The notes under the pieces are model-generated. The model made no database searches. It saw nothing but the letters and a program-made list of their open reading frames with translations, and was not told where the DNA came from. A stretch of 64,000 bases of DNA from Plantago major (Eukaryota; Streptophyta; Magnoliopsida; Lamiales; Plantaginaceae). Shown piece after piece: positions 56,701 to 64,000 of the stretch; the stretch's first letter is position 1; each line of letters starts with the position of its first letter. The stretch covers positions 20,778,237 through 20,842,236 of the forward strand of contig CM048844.1 of assembly GCA_026545765.1 (NCBI GenBank), given 5' to 3'. The position numbers and the translations under genes are program-made.

Positions 56701-57853
56701 TTCAGGAAAACTGAAGTGATGCCAAACACAAGGAAAGGAAGGAATTTTTTTTTTTTCCTCAATTGTTTTCCTAGTGGATTTGATTTTCACCTATTTTCTG
56801 AGTTACCAAACAGAGCAAAGTTTCAATTTTGCTATCGCGACTTGAGCAATTACCATGGTACTTGACATAGTTTAAAGTTTCAATTTTAAAGTTCCTCTCT
56901 ATAGAGCAGTTCTATTTTCAGTCCTTACCAGGGGACATAGTTCTACAGGTATTGAAAAATCAGAATTGAGCATGTGATAGCTTTTGCCGTTTCTGATAGC
57001 TTTTGACTTTTGTACGTTTGTTCTTTTATTTCGCCCTTTAACCAACTTCACCCCCAATTTTTCGACATTTGTAATCGTCAAGTCTATTATACTTGTACTT
57101 TTTGTCTAATTTGGTTTCCTCTTGTAAAGATGGGCGACAATCTGTACGGATCGTTGCCTTCACATTCAGCACCACTCTATGGAGGGTTAGTCTCAAATTA
57201 CCTCAATTTATTACATGGAATTTCTGTAAAGACAAATATGATTGAAATTGTTCTAATATCTCATCTGTTGACTCAGATTGCCCCCACCTTCTGTTGTGGA
57301 GATGATCATCCCTGCACATGCAGCTGGCAGAGTCATAGGAAAAGGTGGAGCAAATATTGAGAATATCCGCAAGGTAACTTTAAAATCTCTTCTTTCGAAA
57401 TTCCACACTATTAAGAAATCTAAGTGGCTTGTTTTTGGAGTCTACAAGTTTTTGAAATTCTGTTTTTTAACCTTTTTTTTTTTTTTTTGCACATCATTTT
57501 CTATCATGTTCAGACGCTCCAAAAACTAGTGAACTTTCTATTTGCTGAGTGTGGAACTAACCTGTTACCTACTACAGGGCTTTTGTTGTCGTTTTTTTGT
57601 GTGCGCGCTGTTTGCAAGTGCATGTGATGATTTTGAAAAATACGCATCTGATGTCTATCATGCTTACTTACTCTCGATACTTCTTTTACTTTCATTTTCA
57701 TATGCATTCATTATTTTCCAGATCTCTGGAGCAGTTATAGAGATCTCAGATGCAAAATATTCCCGCGGAGAGCGTGTGGCAATAATATCCGGCACCCCTG
57801 ACCAGAAGCGTTCCGCTGAAAACGTGATCCAGGCATTCATTATGGCTACTTAG
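53787..57853 (+). CDS. KH-domain RNA-binding protein (At4g18375/HEN4-like), five KH domains
   Basis: Coding exons: 53787-54371, 54613-55104, 55281-55520, 55613-55873, 57130-57185, 57277-57373, 57722-57853; GT-AG introns, 620 residues, frame intact. Role in the family: poly(C)-binding-type proteins bind single-stranded RNA and act in mRNA processing; HEN4 and FLK are relatives. Seen: a basic N-terminus (RRRLDREDR, 21-29) and five KH loops with GxxG at 51-54 (GKNG), 155-158 (GKSG), 322-325 (GKGG), 403-406 (GRSG) and 566-569 (GKGG). They are arranged as a tandem pair, a Pro/Gly/Tyr-rich linker, a second pair, a linker and a final single KH, the usual layout of this group. Nearest relative by memory is KH protein At4g18375. 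The ATG at 53787 directly precedes the basic region. The 1.26-kb intron at 55874-57129 contains two MITEs. Probably nuclear; target RNAs unknown. Confidence 0.94.
56049..56326. mobile_element. Fold-back MITE in KH-gene intron, 9-10 bp TSD
   Basis: Nearly the whole 278 bp folds on itself: left GTAATAAAATGCATG..TATGTTCTTCGAAATATGCAC pairs with the right half. Flanked by GTTTTATTTT at 56039-56048 and 56327-56336 (perfect, 10 bp). The duplication length points to the Mutator superfamily. Confidence 0.88.
56447..56815. mobile_element. MITE with CTGTTTGGTAAC ends in KH-gene intron
   Basis: The left end CTGCATTTGGTAAC and the right end on the other strand CTCTGTTTGGTAACT are followed on both sides by AGAA(A)ATAGG and AAAACAA-type sequence. 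Ends of this style occur in Tourist-like MITEs. No clear duplication; boundaries within a few bases. Confidence 0.65.
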
Positions 57854-60800
57854 CAGCTGTGAGAATAATGAATTCCTTGTGAAGTAGACTGTGCCTTGTC
57901 AATCCTCTCTAGTTCCTTTAGGTTACCATGGCGATAAATTCAGCTTCCCGACTGGAAGCAAAAACCCCTCTCATCTATAGGAATCTTATGGATATGACCC
58001 CAAGTCATTTACTAAACCTGGTGTTCAGGTGGCATTTGCTCTAGTTGGACCAACTCATCTCCAACAGTTTCACAAGTTTTTTAGAATATTTTCTTTCCTA
58101 TAGAACTTTTTAACTGATGATGTCCTTGGATTATCTTGTTACCAACATTACTTTGGCCTTGATTGATGTGAAACTGACTTTCAAACCATTAGCATGAACC
58201 GTTTGTGTTCAAGATTCCTGCTTGTCCTTCCTGTTTGTCCTTGGATCAATGTCTTTTTGTGGCATGCCTTACTCATGCTCTTCACACGACTGAAGTCACT
58301 GAACTTCTTAGCAATTTCTTTCAGTCCGTGGAATAAAATGAAGTGCTATGAGCTTTATTCCTTCCAAGTGGAACATTTCTTGCTTGATGACTTTCTGCGG
58401 TTAATTTCAGTCGCAACTGCAAAATCTGAAATTCCGACATGTTCAATAGCTTTCATGAACCTCTCTACTTAAACATTATTAGTGCGACTGAATGCCTCTT
58501 TGCTCATATGTTTTCTAACTAATGCCCTAAAGTAACACGAAATACGCACTATCGTGTTTCTTTCACTTGTTGAGTGTTTCTTTGTTCTGCCGTTTGCAAC
58601 AGAACAGGTTCGTATAAGATGGGTTCTTTGTTCCTGAAACCTTTTTCCCAATCATTATTTTCTTCTTTTTATTACGTTAATTAAGTAATTTTGTTATTAT
58701 GATTATTTAATACTTTCAATACTATAATCCAGTTTTTTGCTGGTGGGCTAGTGCTTTAACTTTTACTCTCTCATGGCTTTTGCAAATAGTCCCCAATTTC
58801 CGTTCTCTTGTACTTCCATCAAGTTAACTTTTTACAACGTATAACTTGAAATTTATGTTGAGGTTTATTGGATCCTTATACTCCTAGAAATTGTCATTTA
58901 CTCCCTAAACTTTGCCAAAATTTTCCCCATGATCCAGATCTAATCTACCGGAACTCGTACATTCGCTTCCGAAGAGTTACTTGGTAAATCCTCAAACATT
59001 AAAATGTTTTTACTATTTTTCAAGCACTTCAAACTTATATTCTCTACTACTTAACTTATTTCTTCGAAAATGTGCAAAAGACTAATTTTTTCCTACAGAC
59101 TTGGATATTAAATGCATGATACAAGTGAATCTCTAGTTTCTGTGTTGTTTACTATCATTTCTCTATGTTCTTCACCTGTAAGTTTCTTGTTGCTCTTCCA
59201 CGAATATATTTGAAGTGGCCATCAATGCAACAAGAGACATCTGTGTTGCTGCATCGTTGAAGTATTTATTCAGCCTCCACTTTCTGCTAATTTCTTCGAT
59301 GTCCACTTCATATATGACCGAACCGCATTTGCGGTACTATATAGTTTGGCATATATATGTGTGCATTTCCTGCTGGTCTATTCCTTAAGTATAGACTTTT
59401 TCTGCTTCATAAAGATGTATTTGCCAGATGCATATGTTTTTGGCTTCATAAAGTATGTATAGAACGGTTCATATTTTGGCATATTATGCTGCAGTGAAAT
59501 AATATTATCTTGAAACCTCGAAAAACAATTTTGTTTTCCATTTCCGTGTATCCATCTTTTTCTTCCACTTCCATGTATCCATCATGCTGCAAATCTCCCC
59601 AGGGTTATGCATAATTCTGCAATGAGGCATGTGTTCTTGTCCAGTTATCTTTTGAATGGGCTCATTCTGCAGTGCATATACGATCGAGATACTTTGTATT
59701 CTCATATTCCAGGATTCCTAATGAATGGGCTAATTCATACACTCTTTTTACTCAGACTCCCAAGTCCCATCTGAGTAGAGAAAATCCAGTCTGTTCACTT
59801 TGAAAACTAAAAGAAAAGACATCCTATCCTGATTTTGCAAGATCAGGAAAACGGGGACCAGATTGCTGTGTTTTCCTGGTGTCGTTCTTTACCCCAAGTG
59901 TTTGTAACCATTTATGCATCCTAAATCCTGGTACTGTCAGTCTATAACTACTGCGTGTCCATTCTCCTGAACTCATTCTCCTCTTCATGGTGTGAAACTG
60001 GTTTCAGTCAGCTTTCACACGTCCAGTTAATGTGATGTGCTATAAATCCATTAATACGATGACTCTATCTTGTGCATTAACGTAGCACCTTGAATCTTGG
60101 GATTTCTCTCATGTAGAAATTAGATTGGTTTATTGAGAAATCCCTGCTTTGATCGCATTGCTCGATTCTGTGATGCTAGTGAATCTTAAGATTGCTGTAG
60201 GCTTTGAAATTCGGTATAGTTGTTCTAATCCCTGCTGGTTCTTGAATTCATATGTTGCCTAACAAAGTTATAGTTATACGAGTACTTATGGTGGTAAATG
60301 AATCCCACTGTTCTACGGTCATTCGATTGGGGATCTGTAACATGGATAGTAATATGTTGGTACCCCTTTTCGTGAGACGAATAAATTTAGTATAGCCTGA
60401 TTGGGAGCTTCATGATTTGGTGCCATGGTATCCGTTATGATCAAGGAAGTGTTATTCGCCTAGATGAGGATTCTTCATCGTTGGTATCTGATCGTGAAGG
60501 TATCGATCTGCCATGGTTGCGTCTTGTTTTCGGTTCAAGTTTTTCATTCTTGTGGTTTGATGAGTATATAAACATAGATGTTCTCGCTCTGATTAGAAAC
60601 AGTAGTATATTTTAGGCTTAAATACTTTGGTTCAAGCGGTGTTTGTCACGTTTGGCTCTGTAATGGGAACTATTTTCTGGTGCATAGTTTCTCTCCGTTA
60701 AATTTAAAACAGGCACTTTTTCTTCCTTTCTTTTCTTGTGCTGGAGTTGTTGGTGATACAAATTCTTACGATATTCACAAGAATTGTACCTTTGTAATAA

Positions 60801-62094
60801 TCAGCCACTTTAGTCATATAATATTGGTTTTATTTAGATGATTAGTTACCCAAAATTCCATGCTTACGCAGATTATTGGTGTGTTTGGTGATCGTTACAT
60901 ATACACATTTGTAGACTGGTGGACATCGTATTAGCAATTTTTGGACTTGAGTTGAGAAATGAACATACTAATGACATGGAATTCACTGCATCAACTTAGG
61001 ACTAATAATGCATGTCTAAGTGCTCATATGATTTATTTCAAGCTATGTTCCATTTAAAAGCGGACATTCACGGCAAATACATGTACTATAAAAGAATTAC
61101 TATGATCGTAAATAGTTCTCATACATGTTTATATTATATGTTCGTTTCAGATTAGTTAATGGATAAAAGAAATTACCGTTTCAAAGAAAAAAATACTGCA
61201 AGAACAGTCATTTTCGTCCATAAACAGTTCCCTGAGATGGTGAAATGCAGAATAAGAACAATATGAAGATTTAAGAACACGTAATTAATATAGGATTAGT
61301 TTATTAATGATGGTGTTGACATAATGAAAATCTTTGTCCAGAAAAGGAAAAAATAACCATTATGAGAATCCATCTATAGTACTAAGAGAAATTAGAATGT
61401 ATGGTGGGTGGATAAGGATTAGCATTATTCGAGAGTGGATAATACTAAACCAATTTGGATCAAGTTGAATCAAACAAGCTAGCTTTCGTCCTTCCAATCC
61501 CATAAAATTATTCAATAAATTAAACATATATATAATGTATTGTATTTATGTCTATCCATTATAATCATAGTCCATGTCACGACCTATTATTATATATATA
61601 TATATATATACTAGTAGTATATGGAGTAGTATACTCAGACCGCAATTCAATAAAATTTCCTTCATTTTTGCTCTTCTTTTCTTTGACAATGTACTTATAT
61701 TCGCCTGTCTTTGTCACTCAAAGCCTGTGCAAGTGCAACTTATATTCGTGGTAGCCATGTCTCGTGTGATCATCTCTACGTATGGGTTCTAGTTACTTCT
61801 ATAAATTATTATTCAACTTTACCTACTTTATTTTCGAACATTTCTAATAATCAAGTAGGTTATGCGAGTTTGAAAGTAACCATGTGCGAATATGAAAGGT
61901 ATCGAATGCAGTGACATAACCAAGACTTCGAATGGTGGCGATCAATTGAGATAGAAGAATACTACGTATATGGGTTTGATTATGTCACACTTGATGGATG
62001 TACTTGAAAATTTTATCACTCCGCACCTATCGATAGGTAACATTTTGCAGATATACCAATGTATCTTTTAAACTTAAAAGGAAAAAGAATACAC
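57854..62094. other. Long intergenic region after the KH gene
   Basis: The first few hundred bases are the KH 3' UTR. The remaining 4 kb shows no open frame with recognisable homology, no bounded transposon and no RNA gene. Short frames such as 60412-60615 look accidental. A (TA)n tract lies at about 61592-61611. Confidence 0.5.
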
Positions 62095-62097
62095 TTA

Positions 62098-62241
62098 GCT
62101 TCGTTTTTTCAACCGAAACTCATTCGATTGATTCGATTCGATTCGATTCGATTCGATTCGATTCAAATTGATTGATTCGTCTTGATTCGTCGATTCATTA
62201 AATTCATATTATTATTATTGTTGTTGTTGTTGTTGTTGTTG

Positions 62242-62289
<48 letters not shown>

Positions 62290-63068
62290 ATATTATTTTA
62301 TCATTTATTTACACACCCGATCTTTTGTACGAGGAAAATAAGAAAATTTATCCAATTGAGTTATTTTCAACTTTTTTTCTTTTTTTTCTTTTTAATACGA
62401 CTTTTAGTAGATCAATGAAATAAAGAAAGATATACTAATTTGAACTAACAAAAAATCTACATGTTCAAAAACTCCAAAACAAGTTAAACCAAACCAAAAA
62501 TCGGACCAAACTTTATAAAAATAATAGTATATATCACAAATATTGAAAAATGGCATTTATTCCTCTATATTATCTTCCTCGGGCTCTATATTGCCTGGAA
62601 TAGAGCGCCAAATTCTCAATGTCATCTCCTCAAGACCTGCTCATCGCTTTCTTTCCTTGTCGGGTTCAATAAATCATTATCCACTAATTGACATTGATAT
62701 CATGTATGCAAAATTGGTATTTCAAGTTTACATCGCATAAAATTATGCAGTGAAGGTAGCAACAATCACGTATATTTGATATGTGTCTTCCATTTGGCGT
62801 CGATAAAAGATCTTCCACGCGGTTGGTTTAAAGTTTGTTATACAATAATAAATAAAAATGTAAAATGAGAAAAAGAGTAGGAAGAATGTGAGAAAGATAA
62901 AAATAATATATTTTTTAATTGTGATTATATATACCATCATATAATTGTTATTATTATTACACAATAATTTCTTGATTCGATTAGTTTAGGTTTGATTCGA
63001 TTCAGTTCCATTTAGTTCGATTCAGATTCGATTCGATTCGATTCAAGAATTTGATTGAAAAACGAGCC
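62098..63068. mobile_element. Tourist-like element, inverted relative of the 52-kb copy
   Basis: Flanked by TTA (62095-62097, 63069-63071); ends GCTTCGTTTTTTCAAC and, on the other strand, GGCTCGTTTTTCAATC. Both ends have GATTCGATTCG arrays. The interior matches 52124-53026 in reverse: the trinucleotide tract at 62205-62290 and a shared block at 62740-62965 corresponding to 52205-52380. Confidence 0.85.
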
Positions 63069-63146
63069 TTATTAGGTCTCTAACTGAAATAAAATTTTTA
63101 TTTTAAAAAGGTCACTAACTTGGTTGTTTTAAGGTTAAGCAAAGTG

Positions 63147-63308
63147 AGGAGTCGTTTCTGGTTAAGGAGTTGAAACGGTATGCAGGAGGTGCAGAGTTCG
63201 AACCCTAGCAGCGTCAATTATTGAAAGTAGTTATAAAATGGTTGAGACGGAAGACAAGAAGTAGTGGTAATTGAGCCCTATAATATACTTAGCTTATTAA
63301 AAAAAAAA
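63147..63308 (+). mobile_element. Full-length tRNA-derived SINE, 12-bp TSD
   Basis: 162 bp with A box TGGTTAAGGAG (63159-63169), B box GTTCGAACC (63196-63204), a non-tRNA body and a terminal poly-A. It is flanked by a perfect TTAAGCAAAGTG duplication (63135-63146 and 63309-63320). Mobilised by LINE machinery. Confidence 0.93.
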
Positions 63309-63320
63309 TTAAGCAAAGTG

Positions 63321-64000
63321 CGTCTAATTGGTAATGAATTTATGAACAATAGCACATGGCATAATTAAGCTAACCCCACTAATAATAAAAGCTAGCACCT
63401 TTAACATTTAATGGCGAACGCTATCGATCTCTTCTACTACTACTATTGTTTTTATATAATAATTTGTTAAGCCAATTCCAAAACATGAAGATTGATAGGT
63501 ACATGAAAATATGAAAATACAAGTAGATGACATTGTGGGGATAGATAGGGACAAGTTGTCTCCTTAATCGTCCATCTTCAATTGATCGGTCTTTGTAATT
63601 GTGGGGATACCCTAGCTATCTCTATTTTATTTTATCTTATCATATCTCTTGTGACTAGTGAGTGCGTTGTTATAAATTCCAAAAGCATTTTCTTTCTAGA
63701 ATTCTAGCTAGCTAGATTGCATGCGGATTATTAATGGTAACATAACATAACATAACATGGACCAAAAATGATTGTTAGAAGAGGACACGTACAAAATTGA
63801 TGTGGTATACATACATTGACATGTACATAGATATGGTCTTTTCAAAGGTATATACGTGTTTGTTGTGTTACCATGAATATTCCCTAGGGGATAAGATTAC
63901 AATTTGACTACCACATCAATGGAATTGTGTTCTTATTTTCTTTCATTTATGATTGGATTGCTCATTTGCTTTTAGAAATTGAAAGCAAAGTTGAGTTACA
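63321..64000. other. Intergenic to window end
   Basis: AT-rich; no gene or element recognised. Confidence 0.5.

Noticed and set aside
60412-60615. 67-codon open frame in the far intergenic region
   Set aside because: Short, unsupported by similarity, no splice or promoter context.

Overview
This is a stretch of eudicot plant nuclear DNA. It is AT-rich, with intron-bearing genes that use GT-AG splice sites, a plant JAZ repressor, a plastid Deg protease, an LRR protein and two F-box gene copies, and it holds a dense nest of plant transposable elements. I cannot name the species from sequence alone.

Layout. 0-1.3 kb: a complete three-exon JAZ7/JAZ8-like jasmonate repressor (+), starting almost at the window edge. 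1.3-12.9 kb: gene-free DNA built of non-autonomous hAT elements with good target-site duplications (2.27-3.63, 5.96-6.57, 11.42-12.56), a nested pair of Mutator-like fold-back elements (4.04-5.85), an LTR-like repeat (6.9-8.3) and a tandem duplication split by a later insertion (8.6-9.9). 12.9-14.3 kb: an intact single-exon LRR protein (-) related to PIRIFORMOSPORA INDICA-INSENSITIVE 2. 14.3-17.5 kb: a LINE relic and a Harbinger-type MITE. 17.56-23.83 kb: a complete but frameshifted Ty1/copia element (-) with 246-bp LTRs and a 5-bp duplication. It lies 93 bp before the start codon of the next gene. 23.9-26.7 kb: an intact eight-exon DEG5 lumenal protease gene (+).

27.85-35.6 kb: an F-box/LRR/FBD-like gene (+) whose first exon is split after its 13th coding base by a Ty3/gypsy chromovirus (27961-33060, -). 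The gene also carries two frameshifts. 35.8-40.55 kb: a second chromovirus-type Ty3/gypsy element (+) with a nearly complete loss of its 5' LTR. 40.9-44.6 kb: a second, 5'-truncated F-box copy whose first intron holds another Mutator-like element. 45.3-46.5 kb: a hAT element with a SINE inside it. 47.14-50.85 kb: a PIF/Harbinger element carrying both transposase and Myb-like accessory genes (both decayed). It is the evident parent type of the MITE at 17 kb. 51-53.1 kb: Tourist-like and Stowaway MITEs, one nested in the other. 53.2-57.9 kb: an intact KH-domain RNA-binding protein gene (+) with five KH domains and two MITEs in its fifth coding intron. 57.9-64 kb: gene-poor, with an inverted copy of the 52-kb Tourist-like element and a textbook tRNA-derived SINE.

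Main reading. Four host genes look intact: JAZ, the LRR protein, DEG5 and the KH protein. In Arabidopsis the DEG5 gene and a close relative of this KH gene are neighbours (At4g18370 and At4g18375, from memory). The 27 kb between them here would then be expansion by F-box copies and nested transposons. All host-gene structures were worked out by reading splice sites by eye; none is backed by transcript data.
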